Notes: a model not told the origin generated them from the letters alone. DNA of 56,036 bases from Acrocarpospora pleiomorpha (GCF_009687885.1 NZ_BLAF01000053.1:1-56036), one strand, 5' to 3'; positions 16,462-25,539 are shown, counted from the first letter of the stretch. Numbers and translations: made by a program.

Positions 16462-17948
16462 CGCACACGACGCACTGGATCGACGGCAGGCCGTGGGGCG
16501 GCGCCGGCGAACGGCGCGGCGAGGTTTTCGACCCCGCGACGGGTCAGGTGACGGGACGCGTCGATCTCGCGTCCCCCGCCGAGGTGGACGAAGCCGTCGC
16601 CGCGGCGGCCAGTGCCTTCCACGTTTGGCGTGATGTGTCGCTGACCAGGCGCACGCAGGTGATGTTCGCCTTCCGGGAGTTGCTCAACGCCCGCAAGGAG
16701 GAGCTGGCCGCGATCATCACCGCCGAGCACGGCAAGGTCCTCGCCGACGCCCTGGGCGAGGTGACCCGCGGGCTGGAGGTGGTGGAGTTCGCCTGCGGCA
16801 TCCCTCACCTGATCAAGGGCGGTTTCTCGGAGAATGTATCGACGAGGGTGGATTCGTACTCGATCCGCCAGCCGCTCGGCGTCGTGGCCGTCATCTCTCC
16901 GTTCAACTTCCCCGCCATGGTGCCGATGTGGTTCCTTCCCGTCGCCATCGCCGCCGGCAACACCGTCGTGCTCAAGCCCAGCGAGAAGACCCCCGGCGCG
17001 GCCGACTTCATGGCCGCGCTGTGGAGCGAGGCGGGGCTGCCCGACGGCGTGCTCAACGTCGTGCACGGCGACAAGGTGGCGGTGGACCGGCTGCTCGACC
17101 ACCCCGACGTCGAAGCCGTCTCGTTCGTGGGTTCGACGCCGATCGCGAAGTACGTCTACGAGCGGGGCACCCGGGCAGGCAAGCGGGTCCAGGCGCTCGG
17201 CGGCGCGAAGAACCACATGGTGGTGCTCCCCGACGCCGACCTCGACCTGGCCGCCGACGCCGCGATCAACGCCGGCTTCGGGTCGGCGGGAGAGCGGTGC
17301 ATGGCGATCTCCGCGCTGGTGGTCGTCGAGCCGGCGGCCGGCGCGCTGATCGCCAAGATCGTCGAGCGGATGGCGCGGCTGCGGATCGGCGACGGCCGGC
17401 ACGGCTGCGACATGGGGCCGCTGGTCACCCTGGCGCACCGCGACCGGGTGGCCTCCTACCTCGACGCGGGCGTGGCGGCGGGAGCGGAACTCGTGGTGGA
17501 CGGCCGCGAGCAGGGCATCGACGGCGACGAGCGGGGTTTCTGGCTCGGCCCGACGCTGTTCGACGGGGTCACCGCGGAGATGCCGCTCTACACCGACGAG
17601 ATCTTCGGGCCGGTGCTCTCCGTGCTGCGGGTGCCGACGTACGAGGCGGCGCTCGACCTGGTGAACGGCAACCCGTACGGCAACGGCACCGCGATCTTCA
17701 CCAGGGACGGCGGCGCGGCCCGGCGTTTCCAGCACGAAGTCCAGGTCGGCATGGTCGGGATAAACGTGCCCATTCCCGTGCCGATGGCCTACTACTCGTT
17801 CGGCGGCTGGAAGCAGTCGTTGTTCGGCGACTCCCACGCGCACGGCACCGAGGGCGTGCACTTCTTCACCCGCGGCAAGGTCGTGACCTCCCGCTGGCCC
17901 GACCCGAGCCACGGCGGAATCAACCTCGGCTTCCCCACCCAGGACTGA
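16458..17948 (+). CDS. CoA-acylating aldehyde dehydrogenase, methylmalonate-semialdehyde dehydrogenase family
   Basis: 496 aa; ATG overlaps the coxG-like stop (ATGA). ALDH superfamily with the MmsA/IolA subfamily marks: ISPFNFPAMVPMWFLPVAIAAGNT, LGGAKNHMVVLPDAD and the catalytic Cys281 in GSAGERCMAIS. This subfamily oxidises malonate or methylmalonate semialdehyde (and similar) to acetyl- or propionyl-CoA with NAD+ and CoA, losing CO2. As last gene of the operon it would feed the carbon skeleton into central metabolism. Convergent with the kinase gene, only 5 bp apart and with no obvious terminator between. Confidence 0.9.
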   Translation: MTHTTHWIDGRPWGGAGERRGEVFDPATGQVTGRVDLASPAEVDEAVAAAASAFHVWRDVSLTRRTQVMFAFRELLNARKEELAAIITAEHGKVLADALGEVTRGLEVVEFACGIPHLIKGGFSENVSTRVDSYSIRQPLGVVAVISPFNFPAMVPMWFLPVAIAAGNTVVLKPSEKTPGAADFMAALWSEAGLPDGVLNVVHGDKVAVDRLLDHPDVEAVSFVGSTPIAKYVYERGTRAGKRVQALGGAKNHMVVLPDADLDLAADAAINAGFGSAGERCMAISALVVVEPAAGALIAKIVERMARLRIGDGRHGCDMGPLVTLAHRDRVASYLDAGVAAGAELVVDGREQGIDGDERGFWLGPTLFDGVTAEMPLYTDEIFGPVLSVLRVPTYEAALDLVNGNPYGNGTAIFTRDGGAARRFQHEVQVGMVGINVPIPVPMAYYSFGGWKQSLFGDSHAHGTEGVHFFTRGKVVTSRWPDPSHGGINLGFPTQD

Positions 17949-17953
17949 TTCAG

Positions 17954-19372
17954 TCACTCGGTTTCGATGGGCAGGCCGTCGAAGAGCCCGAGACTGGGAA
18001 TGTCTATGTCCGCCTTCACAGCCGTCGTCTGTACGTCCGTGAAGGAGTTGTAGAAGGGGGCGGTCTCCCCTTTCTTCCACCGCTTGTCGTAGAGGGGCGA
18101 GCACAGGCAGCCGTTCTGGTTCGCCGTGGCGTGCCTTACACCGTTGACGGTGTCGATCAGCACGACGCCATCGGTGCTGTACTGGAAAGGACCGTTCGAC
18201 GACTGTCCGAAAACGTTGCCCGGTTCCCATATGCCGGCGGGGTCGGTCGGCTCGTACCTCACCGACCATTTGACCGTCACGGTCTTGCCGGCCCGACGTA
18301 ACGAGTCGATCCGCACGTGCAGGTTGTAACCGTTCCGGGACACGACACGCTGTGCCAGCGGATCGCCATCCGTGGTTTGGTCGAGCACTCCGCCCGACCG
18401 CAGCACGGCCAGCAGCACCGCCACCACCGCCACGGCGGCCAGGACCGCCGCCGCGGCGACCCACCTCTGCCGCTGCCGCCGCATTCGCAGCGCGTCGGCG
18501 GCGAGGCTCGTCGCAGGTCCTTCGACCGGGTCCCAGATGTCGCTGACGACCTCGGTGGCGGTCTCGATCGCCACCTTCTCGCGGCCGAGCAACCGGTCCA
18601 GGACCTGCTGCGCGGTAGGGCGCCGGGTGGGGTCCTTGTCCAGGGCGCGTTCCACGAGAGGCAGCAGCCGGTCGTCGAGCCCGTCCAGCCGTGGCGTGTT
18701 GTGCACGATCCGATACAGCAGCTCGGCGGCGCCGCCGACGCCGAAGGGCGGGCTGCCGGTGCCCGCGTAGGCGATCACGCCCGCCCAGGCGAACACGTCG
18801 CTCGCGGCTGTCACCCGCTCCCCCGTGGCGTGCTCGGGTGACATGTACGTGGGGGTGCCGATCACGGACTGGGTGCCCAGGGTGTCGGCGAGCTGCGCGA
18901 TGCCGAAGTCGATGACCCGCGGGCCGAGCGGGCTGAGCAGAATGTTCGAGGGCTTCAGATCGCGGTGGACGACGTCGGCTTGGTGGATGGCGACGAGCGC
19001 GGTGGCCACGCCGACCGCGAGCGCCTCCAGGTTGGCGCCGGTCATCGGGCCCTGCGCCTCGACCACGGCGGCCAGGTCGGGACCCTCGACGTACTCGGTC
19101 ACGAGGTACGCCTGCCCGTTGTCCACCCCGGCGTCCAGCACGGGGGCGGTGCAGAAACGTGCCACCCGCCGTGCCGCCTCGGCCTCCTTCTGGAAACGCC
19201 GCTGGAAGTTCACCTCGGTCGCCAGCTCTGGACGCATCACCTTCAAGGCGACCCGCCGCCCCGAAGTGTCATTCGCCAGATACACCATCCCCATGCCGCC
19301 TCCACCCAGCCTCCGGAGGAGGGTGTAGGGGCCGATGGTTCTCACAGGCGTGGCTGTGGCGTCAGCATCCAT
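17954..19372 (-). CDS. Membrane-anchored Ser/Thr protein kinase (PknB-like, no PASTA)
   Basis: 472 aa from ATG 19372; an upstream in-frame extension to 19501 is unlikely because the kinase fold begins at IGPYTLL. Hanks motifs: GGGGMG loop (23-28), Lys44 (VALKVM), catalytic HRDLKPSN with Asp138, and DFG with Asp155. The APE motif reads SPE (178-180). One transmembrane helix about 304-325 follows a basic stretch. The outer domain of about 145 aa has no PASTA repeats; it is an unrecognised beta-rich module containing CLCSPLYDKRW with two cysteines close together, possibly a ligand sensor. Transcribed divergently from the DUF11 protein gene. Confidence 0.92.
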   Translation of the reverse strand: MDADATATPVRTIGPYTLLRRLGGGGMGMVYLANDTSGRRVALKVMRPELATEVNFQRRFQKEAEAARRVARFCTAPVLDAGVDNGQAYLVTEYVEGPDLAAVVEAQGPMTGANLEALAVGVATALVAIHQADVVHRDLKPSNILLSPLGPRVIDFGIAQLADTLGTQSVIGTPTYMSPEHATGERVTAASDVFAWAGVIAYAGTGSPPFGVGGAAELLYRIVHNTPRLDGLDDRLLPLVERALDKDPTRRPTAQQVLDRLLGREKVAIETATEVVSDIWDPVEGPATSLAADALRMRRQRQRWVAAAAVLAAVAVVAVLLAVLRSGGVLDQTTDGDPLAQRVVSRNGYNLHVRIDSLRRAGKTVTVKWSVRYEPTDPAGIWEPGNVFGQSSNGPFQYSTDGVVLIDTVNGVRHATANQNGCLCSPLYDKRWKKGETAPFYNSFTDVQTTAVKADIDIPSLGLFDGLPIETE

Positions 19373-19605
19373 GAGGGCCAGCCTTTCGGATCTCCAGATC
19401 GACGGCAACGTCGGTTGACCGCGCACTCGCTCTGCCAGACCCTCGAGCAGTTCGCTCACAAACAAGATCGTGCCAAATATCGGCAGAGCGGTACGTGTCA
19501 CATCCCCTCCGGTGATCCCCTCACGCGAATCTGCGGTGTGGTGCCAGCGCCGAGCCTCCGGCGCTGGTGGACGGACGCAGTCCGCCCATCGAGAGGAACA
19601 TCATC

Positions 19606-21159
19606 ATGAAGCACATCCGCAGGATGCTTTACCCCGTCGCCGCCCTGGCGGCGACAGCCCTGCCCCTGACCCTGCCCGACGCGGCGCTGGCCGGCACCGC
19701 ATCGACCCAGGCGCACGCCAGCCCAGCCCGCCTAACCACGCGGACCGCACCGGATCCGGCTACCTGTCCGGAGCGAGTGGCGTTGGCCAACGGCGGTTTC
19801 GAACGGCCCGTCGTCACCGGCGGGGCGTGGGCTTCGTTCCCCGATGCCTCGCAAAGCGGCGCGAACGCGGTGCCGGGCTGGCGGACGACCTCCACCGATC
19901 ATCTGATCGAGATCTGGAGCACCCGGATGGGCGTCCCACCCGTCCAGGGACAGCAGTTCGCCGAGTTGAACGCCACCCAGGTCGCGACCCTGTACCAGGA
20001 CCGCCCGACCACGCCCGGGCAGAAGCTGTACTGGCGACTGTCCCACCGCGGCCGTCTCGGAACCGACACACTGGCACTGGACATCGGCGATCCCGCGGGC
20101 CCGGCCCAGCAGGCCATCATGTCCGACGGCGCCACGAAGTGGGGCACCTACTCCGGCACCTACACCGTGCCCGCCGGAATGACGACCACCAGGTTCGCCT
20201 TCCGCTCCGTCTCCGCCGCCGGGGGAAACCCCACCTACGGCAACTTCCTCGACGATGTCTTCTTCGGGACAGCGCCGTGCGTGATCGTGAGCAAGACCGC
20301 GAGCCCGCAGGGGCCGCTGGACGTCGGCGAAGAGATCACCTACCGGCTGACCGCGGTCAACAAGGGCGGCGGCGCGGCCGACAACGTCCGCCTCACCGAC
20401 ACCGTCCCGGCGGGCACCACCTTCGTACCCGGCTCACTCCAGGTCGTCGACGGCCCCAACAGCGGCGCCAAGACCGACCAGGCCGACGACGACCAGGCCG
20501 ACTTCGACCCCGCCACCGGCAAGATCACCATCACGCTGGGCGACGGCGCGACCGCCGCGGCCGGAGGCCAACTGCCCAACAGCGACGCCCTGCCCGACGG
20601 CACCACCGTCGAGTTCCGGGTCAAGGTCGGCCGGGCCGCCGCAGGTAAACAGGTCACCAACCAGGGCACGGTCACCTACGAGAACCGCCTCGGCCCCGAC
20701 CCCGAGCCACTGACCTCCACCAGCGGCGACACCGTCACCGAGATCAACCCGGCCGTCGACCTGAGCGTGGTCAAGACCGCCGAGCAAACCCGCGTCACCG
20801 CCGGCGGAATGATCAGCTACCACCTGGCCGTCCACAACGCTGGCCCGAACGACGCCACCGCCGTCATGGTCAAGGACACACTCCCAACCGGACTCACCCT
20901 CCTGTCCGCAACACCCTCCACCGGCACATACGCCGACGACACCTGGACCATCGGCACGCTCGCCGCCGACACCACAGCCACCCTGACCATCCGAGCCAAG
21001 GCCACCACAGTCGCCGAAACCACCAACACCGCCACCGCAAGCGGCAAGGAACTGGACCTCAACCCGTCCAACAACAGCGACAGCGTCAAGGTCTGCGTCG
21101 ACCCCGCACCCGCCTGCCCGTACTGCACGCCGCAGGAGGCACGGAAGAAGGAAAGCTGA
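19606..21159 (+). CDS. Secreted DUF11-repeat surface protein
   Basis: 517 aa from ATG 19606 (GAGAGG 9 bp upstream). A Sec signal peptide spans about 1-30 (cleavage near ALAG). Residues 50-215 form a jelly-roll-like module (CPERVALANGGFERP, GNFLDDVFFG) resembling DUF642/carbohydrate-binding domains. Two DUF11 repeats follow: about 225-375 (TASPQGPLDVGEEITYRL, TDTVPAGTTF) and about 385-495 (AVDLSVVKTAEQTRVTAG, DTLPTGLTL). The tail has a cysteine cluster (VCVDPAPACPYCTP) and ends in a basic KKES, without an LPxTG sorting signal. Likely an extracellular or wall-associated adhesion or matrix protein; exact role unknown. Confidence 0.82.
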   Translation: MKHIRRMLYPVAALAATALPLTLPDAALAGTASTQAHASPARLTTRTAPDPATCPERVALANGGFERPVVTGGAWASFPDASQSGANAVPGWRTTSTDHLIEIWSTRMGVPPVQGQQFAELNATQVATLYQDRPTTPGQKLYWRLSHRGRLGTDTLALDIGDPAGPAQQAIMSDGATKWGTYSGTYTVPAGMTTTRFAFRSVSAAGGNPTYGNFLDDVFFGTAPCVIVSKTASPQGPLDVGEEITYRLTAVNKGGGAADNVRLTDTVPAGTTFVPGSLQVVDGPNSGAKTDQADDDQADFDPATGKITITLGDGATAAAGGQLPNSDALPDGTTVEFRVKVGRAAAGKQVTNQGTVTYENRLGPDPEPLTSTSGDTVTEINPAVDLSVVKTAEQTRVTAGGMISYHLAVHNAGPNDATAVMVKDTLPTGLTLLSATPSTGTYADDTWTIGTLAADTTATLTIRAKATTVAETTNTATASGKELDLNPSNNSDSVKVCVDPAPACPYCTPQEARKKES

Positions 21160-21194
21160 CCTGCTGAAACCCGGTCAGGCCACTCACCTGACCC

Positions 21195-21227
21195 CCGCCT
21201 TGCCGCGAATCACCCGCGGCAAGGCGG
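21195..21227 (+). terminator. Terminator hairpin after the DUF11 gene
   Basis: Perfect 13-bp stem (CCGCCTTGCCGCG with its complement) and a 7-nt loop, 36 bp past the stop. The remaining intergenic DNA to 21435 shows no further gene. Confidence 0.75.
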
Positions 21228-21434
21228 CATCACGCACTGCCTCTATGGCGTAACGGAAACTGCAACCACAATCGCAACCAGAGACCGCGACAGGCCGCTC
21301 TCCAAGTGGAGAACGCCCTGGGCAATCAGTGGTGGCGGACCGCTGAACCCTGGAGGGCCACCAAGGGTCGATTTGGAATGATCTGTGACGTGCGTTACGA
21401 GTTTCGCACGATGATCGGCGCGCGGCCGCCGAAG

Positions 21435-22304
21435 TTACGTCGGAATGTCGAATGTGGCGACGATGGCTATCTTGAGTTTCTCGATCTCTTCGGGCATGTA
21501 ACCGTCTTTCTCGGCCTCTGAGTGCAGAGCGTGCGACCGCCGATATTCATTCAGCTCCGCTGCCTGACTCTCCGTGACCAGCGCGATCATATTGCGCCAG
21601 ACCAGGCCTTGGGACCCGGTATACGCGATGCCACGACTGCCGGAGAGAAAGCAACCGTCGGAAGGCGTGGGTGTGATGTCACCGGCCGGGTAATAGCGGC
21701 CATTCCCCGGATTTCCTTCTAGATCGTGCGAGATGGGAAGGGGGACGCCGAGAAGATAGAGGGACTTGCCCTCGGGGATGGAACCACGAATGGTCCCGGC
21801 GATGTTCAGTTGTGGACGACCGTTCTCATCGCTGAGCGCGTAGCCCGCCTCCCGCAGCACGGGCGGAGCGTTCACTTGGGATGTGGTGACCCGTTTGGCG
21901 TTCGGACCCAATTGGTCCAAGCAGTTCTGCGGTGGTGCTGAAGGGCTGGTAGTGGGTGTGCTCTCAACGACATCAGGAGCTTCAGGAATGATCTGACCTG
22001 CCGCCAGAGCCACTCCAACCAGCAGGCTGAGACCTCCGAGCAACCTCGAAGATTTCTGTGCCTTGAGCCACTGCAATGGCGTTTTCGAGTCTTCCCGCGG
22101 CCAAAGGAAGGCGAAGACGCACAGGGCGATACCGGCCACGGCGACGGCGGCGACCCCCAGCAGATTCGGCTGACGTGTTTGGTAGACGATTAAGTAGGCG
22201 ATCACGCCGCCGAGGCACAGGAGCGCGACAAGAAGCATGAGCAGGATTCGCGCAATTTTCCTCGCGGGTCCTGCGTAGACAGAGGTTAATCGCCGACGGG
22301 GCAT
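21435..22304 (-). CDS. Membrane protein of unknown function with extracellular domain
   Basis: 289 aa. Not recognised. Three hydrophobic helices: about 17-40, 47-67 and 88-106, with basic residues at the N-terminus. They are followed by a Ser/Thr/Pro-rich linker and an outer domain of about 170 aa holding two cysteines (NCLDQLG and GCFLSG) that may pair. The segment LREAGYALSDENGRPQLNIAG, then a domain naming VWRNMIALVTESQAAEL, looks like a LppX/lipoprotein-style sensor but matches no family I can name. Transcribed after the GH16 gene (56 bp gap). Confidence 0.6.
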   Translation of the reverse strand: MPRRRLTSVYAGPARKIARILLMLLVALLCLGGVIAYLIVYQTRQPNLLGVAAVAVAGIALCVFAFLWPREDSKTPLQWLKAQKSSRLLGGLSLLVGVALAAGQIIPEAPDVVESTPTTSPSAPPQNCLDQLGPNAKRVTTSQVNAPPVLREAGYALSDENGRPQLNIAGTIRGSIPEGKSLYLLGVPLPISHDLEGNPGNGRYYPAGDITPTPSDGCFLSGSRGIAYTGSQGLVWRNMIALVTESQAAELNEYRRSHALHSEAEKDGYMPEEIEKLKIAIVATFDIPT

Positions 22305-22359
22305 GCGTCGAGGCCCGCCTTCCGTGTTTCACTTCCCGGCTTGGGGCAAGTCGGTTGTC

Positions 22360-23202
22360 TTATCGAGTTGAGAGCGGCGTCGTCGGATCGATTGACGACG
22401 GCTCCGGTTTCCGCTCTGATCCGGGGAGCCGATATACCTTGACCCAGTCGACATACATGGTGACGTGATCGGGCGTCTGGGCGTTCCGGCAAGGCGCCCA
22501 CATGTTGCATCCCCAGTCGTTCTGAAGGGTGAGATGCATGTGTGAGGTCTTGGGGATGAGCTTCGGATCGGTCACAACCCAGCTCTTCTTGCCGTCGACC
22601 CAGTAGGTCACTTTCGTCGGCAGCCATTCAACTGCCACCGTGTGCCAGCGGGTGAAGTCGCCCTTGAAGGTGTGCCCGCGTTTGGTGTTCTTAGGGCCGT
22701 TGTGGATGTAGTGCATGGCCTTATCGCGAGCGGACCAGGGGACTTCGATGATGTCGATCTCACCGTCGGCCGGCCATCTCTCGGTTTTCGGCCACAGCAA
22801 GATGACCGGTGAGTAGCCGGCGCCTCGCTCGCTCCGGAAACGGGCCTCCCAGCGGCCGTACATCTGGTTGAGGCGCATCGCCATGCCGCCCGAGACGTCT
22901 TTGCCTCCGGCGTTGAATCCGCCGGTCAGTTCCACTTTGCCGTTTCGGACGCGCACCGCGCCCTTCGACCGTGGCGGCGTAGCATTCGGGGAATCGTAGA
23001 CATACCACGACTTCGTGTTAATCTTCGTGCCGCTGAAATTCTCGACCAGAATCGGCTTGCCCCATTTGATCGGCTTGGCGGCTGTGTCTTCGCCCTGAAG
23101 TAAAAGGCCCTTGGCCGTGGCCGAAGCCGGCTGTCCTGTCGCGCTCGTCGCGGTGATCAGGAGAATCATCCCCAGCGACATCGCAATCCTCGGCCATTTC
23201 AT
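22360..23202 (-). CDS. Secreted glycoside hydrolase family 16 (beta-glucanase type)
   Basis: 280 aa from ATG 23202, with an AAAGGGGG ribosome site; an in-frame extension to 23238 lacks one. Signal peptide about 1-28. The single GH16 domain has the catalytic signature GEIDIIEVP: nucleophile Glu148, Asp150 and acid/base Glu153. Aromatic groove residues are present (YGRWEARFR, VAVEWLPTKVTYWVDG). GH16 enzymes retain configuration and cut beta-1,3/1,4-glucans, laminarin, agar or carrageenan; the specificity here is unclear. No carbohydrate-binding module, unlike the mannanase at 35229. Confidence 0.9.
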   Translation of the reverse strand: MKWPRIAMSLGMILLITATSATGQPASATAKGLLLQGEDTAAKPIKWGKPILVENFSGTKINTKSWYVYDSPNATPPRSKGAVRVRNGKVELTGGFNAGGKDVSGGMAMRLNQMYGRWEARFRSERGAGYSPVILLWPKTERWPADGEIDIIEVPWSARDKAMHYIHNGPKNTKRGHTFKGDFTRWHTVAVEWLPTKVTYWVDGKKSWVVTDPKLIPKTSHMHLTLQNDWGCNMWAPCRNAQTPDHVTMYVDWVKVYRLPGSERKPEPSSIDPTTPLSTR

Positions 23203-23286
23203 GAAGCGCCCCCTTTGGATAGCCTGACCTAACCCCAACCCGGTTGGAGTTCCAGATATGCTGTCACAGCTGGCATGACCCCCTCA

Positions 23287-23616
23287 TTAGTCTGCCCTAT
23301 TTTTCGCACATGGTGCCAGATCAAAACAATTAGTGATCGATGTTGCGGAAGTTGCGATTGGTAAATCGAATGGCCGATTGTCGCCATTCGGTCTCTTTGG
23401 GTTCTCGTGATCCGGCCCTCGCTGCCCTGCGGTCAGCGGTAACGCGAAAGTTGTCATCGCGGCGAGCAGGAACCAAGCTGATGCGATGCTGCCGGTCAGG
23501 TCGGTGAGAAGGCCCAGAGCCGGTGGGGCCACGATGACGGCGATCTGGTTGGCGGCCATGGCCAGGCCGAGGGTGAACCCTGTACTCCCGGGGGTGCCGC
23601 TTCCGCGGCGCGGATG
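23287..23616 (-). pseudogene. C-terminal fragment of an MFS transporter
   Basis: The minus strand encodes GFTLGLAMAANQIAVIVAPP...GLLTDLTGSIASAWFLLAAMTTFALPL, the last two membrane helices of a major facilitator protein. Reading enters from about 23616 with no start codon for the missing helices and ends in an unrelated tail (stop at 23287). The break lies beside the left duplicated segment at 23641, so a rearrangement at the tRNA-fragment site probably removed the front of the gene. Confidence 0.65.
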
Positions 23617-23640
23617 AGCCGTCTGGATCGGGCTTCAGAG

Positions 23641-23975
23641 AACTGCAACTGGAAACGATCACAGGGTACCTCCCCGAAGGGAAACGCCCTGCTCAAGAGT
23701 GGAGCCGCCTTGGGGAATCGAACCCCAGACCTACGCATTACGAGAGCTCGTATTGGCTTCCTGCGGTGGTCCGCTCGTGTCCGTCCGTAGCCATCGTTGC
23801 AGGTCAACGGATTCCCGGCCGAGCGCGCACAGGCGCGGACATCAGCGGAATGCAACGGGAACTGCAACGGGACCACCCGTAACCGTACGCCAGCGATGGC
23901 GGCCGCCCCTATGGGTGGGTTAGCCTCCGTGACCTGTAACGGCTTGCCCTCATCGACCTCGATAACACTCTGACC
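23641..23975. repeat. Left copy of the duplicated attachment-site segment
   Basis: Imperfect copy of 29453-29780, in the same orientation. Shared pieces in order: an AACTGCAAC motif, GAAACGATCACAGGG, a GGGAAACGCCCT hairpin-like stretch, 46 identical bases (23701-23746), GGCTTCCTGCG and CCGCTCGTGTCCG, then the 5' end of the HAD hydrolase gene (TCGACCTCGATAACAC). Here the HAD gene is cut after a few codons and its start codon is lost. TGCAACGGGA occurs twice at a 12-bp period (23851, 23863), like integrase arm sites. Confidence 0.75.
23700..23746 (-). other. 3' half of tRNA-Thr(CGT), left copy (attachment-site remnant)
   Basis: Read on the minus strand: anticodon loop CTCGTAA, 3' anticodon stem TGCGT, variable AGGTC, a perfect T-arm (TGGGG-TTCGATT-CCCCA) and acceptor 3' strand AGGCGGC-T-CCA. 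The 5' half (acceptor, D-arm, anticodon 5' stem) is absent: upstream bases do not pair. The break falls at the anticodon loop, where actinobacterial tyrosine integrases usually cut. Confidence 0.75.
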
Positions 23976-23987
23976 TGCTGAAACGTC

Positions 23988-24411
23988 ATGCGGCTCGGCG
24001 AGGCGGCAAGCCTGCTGGTCACTGAGCTGCCGCCGATGGCCGGCACCCGCGTTATCGGCGACCTGCACCTCGGGCCCGCGGTGACCAAACGCAGCAAGGG
24101 GCGCACGGTGTTCATCAACCGGCGCACGCTGCGCAGCCTGCACCAGTACCGGGAGATTGAACGCGACGAGTTGATCCTCCGCCGCCGGGCTGAGGGCGTC
24201 TATGACGCTTTCCCTGGGCCACTGCTGGTTCGCGGCACAGGACCTTGTGCGCTGACCCTGTCCGACAGCCAGCGCGCCTGGCCGCACGGACTGATCGACA
24301 CGGCATCCCGCGCCCGGCTGATGAGGGAGCGGGACGGACGCGCGGTCGAGCCGTTGGCGCTGTGGCCGGGCGACAACGGCCTGCCCCTGGCACGAGCGAC
24401 CTGGCAATCGG
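23988..24411 (+). pseudogene. Truncated tyrosine recombinase (ICE-type integrase)
   Basis: Encodes MRLGEAASLL, the first catalytic-Arg box (usually GMRLGEA), then a stretch ending AVEPLALWPGDNGLPLARATWQSAF, which matches the pre-His region of actinobacterial ICE integrases. An in-frame stop (TGA 23979-23981) lies just before; the N-terminal core-binding part is missing. On the right the reading loses homology before the HxxR and Tyr motifs, where a minus-strand gene begins. The enzyme cannot be active. It sits beside the left attachment-site copy, as expected for an element's own integrase. Confidence 0.7.
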
Positions 24412-24431
24412 CGTTCACTCCGCTCGTCGGG

Positions 24432-25241
24432 CTACATCCCGCGGTCGGTTCGGAGTGGCTCTGCGGACGGCTCGTCGGCCAGGGGTATGCGGGCGGCTTC
24501 GGGGCGGCCTCCATCGAGAATCTTCCCGAGTTCAGCCTGCGCACCGTCGCCGACCAGGGACGGATTCTCCTCGATCAGCGCCGTGATGGCGGACCGGAGC
24601 TGTTCCACGGTGAGCGCCTCCACCATGCTGTCCACTTCCAGAAGGCCGTTGACATCTTCGATTTGGGCTTCCCGGAGGATTCTCAGCTGCTCCTCGCTGT
24701 ACAACCGAGTCACAAGGGCCGCCAGGAAGCGGTTGCGCGCTTCCTCGGTGCTCATGCTGGCCTGGCACGCCTGGAGAGCGGCGACAACTTCCTGCCTCTC
24801 GGTCGACGGTGCGGGCTCTGCCGCCGCGGCCTGCTCGGCACGTCCGGCCGGCCAGCCGGGCCGGCGGGATCTGAGCCAATTCCATGTCGACATCACAGTC
24901 GGTGCCGCCTGCTCGGCCAGCCATCTCGTCACGTGCGGTCTGGCTTTGTCCGCGGCGGCGTCGGCACCGGCGATGAGCAGGTTGCCGAGCAGGCCGATCG
25001 CGTGGTCCGACAGCGACGGCTCCTCGCGTGCCACCGGTCCGCTAGATGGGCTCGATTCCATGTGGTAGACGAACACCACCTGCGGATCGTCGTCGTCTTC
25101 GTCGATGTCGCTCAGCGTGACGTGCCCGAGCTTGTTGGTTTTGTCTTCGCGAGTCAGGGGGCTGTACTCGCCGGGTTTCTTCTGCGACTTCGAGAGATGC
25201 GATCCGTCGTCGTACTCAACCCACATCTTCTTCTTTGGCAT
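24432..25241 (-). CDS. Hypothetical protein, island gene
   Basis: 269 aa from ATG 25241 (MPKKKMWVEYDDGS); the open frame continues upstream but without a ribosome site. Not recognised. The N-terminal about 60 residues are charged (KSQKKPGEYSPLTREDK, DIDEDDDD). About 75-130 is an amphipathic region (IGLLGNLLIAGADAAADKARP, TVMSTWNWLRSRRPGW). After an Ala/Pro linker comes a helical C-terminal domain of about 110 aa (EARNRFLAALVTRLYSEEQLRILREA). Similar architectures occur in uncharacterised Streptomyces proteins. Its 3' end abuts the broken integrase. Confidence 0.5.
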   Translation of the reverse strand: MPKKKMWVEYDDGSHLSKSQKKPGEYSPLTREDKTNKLGHVTLSDIDEDDDDPQVVFVYHMESSPSSGPVAREEPSLSDHAIGLLGNLLIAGADAAADKARPHVTRWLAEQAAPTVMSTWNWLRSRRPGWPAGRAEQAAAAEPAPSTERQEVVAALQACQASMSTEEARNRFLAALVTRLYSEEQLRILREAQIEDVNGLLEVDSMVEALTVEQLRSAITALIEENPSLVGDGAQAELGKILDGGRPEAARIPLADEPSAEPLRTDRGM

Positions 25242-25519
25242 TCGCCACCGCCGTCCCCAGTCCCGATTCAAATTCGCAAGTTTATTGCCCGGGAAGCACC
25301 GCTGTCTTGGGCCGACTGTGTAGGTGCGCGGTGCCGTTTGGCCCAGCGTGAGCGGTCCGCCCAGGCAGGGTGGGCGTCGGCGTGCCCGAGCGCGTCCTGT
25401 CCTCGCCGAAGCTGCCAATGTACGTATACATGACCAGCGCCGTCACCGAGCCGGCCCCGGTCTCGCAGGCCTGAAGGCCATCGGGATCCTGCTGCTATTC
25501 ATGACCGCCCAGGGACGGT

Positions 25520-25539
25520 GTTAGCAATTGCGTTAGCAA
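25520..25539. repeat. Short direct repeats with 12-bp period, possible integrase arm sites
   Basis: GTTAGCAA occurs at 25520-25527 and 25532-25539. The 12-bp period equals that of the TGCAACGG repeats at both tRNA-half sites, but the sequence differs, hinting at a second, older integrase system. The surrounding stretch 25242-26024 holds no convincing gene other than the 13-codon ORF noted at 25708. Confidence 0.35.

Noticed and set aside
21172..21182. GGTCAGGCC resembling the operator
   Set aside because: Located after the DUF11 gene just ahead of its terminator; outer palindrome bases do not match.
23700..23790. An intact tRNA gene
   Set aside because: Only the 3' half (anticodon loop to CCA) is present; no D-arm or 5' acceptor strand pairs upstream, here or at 29525.
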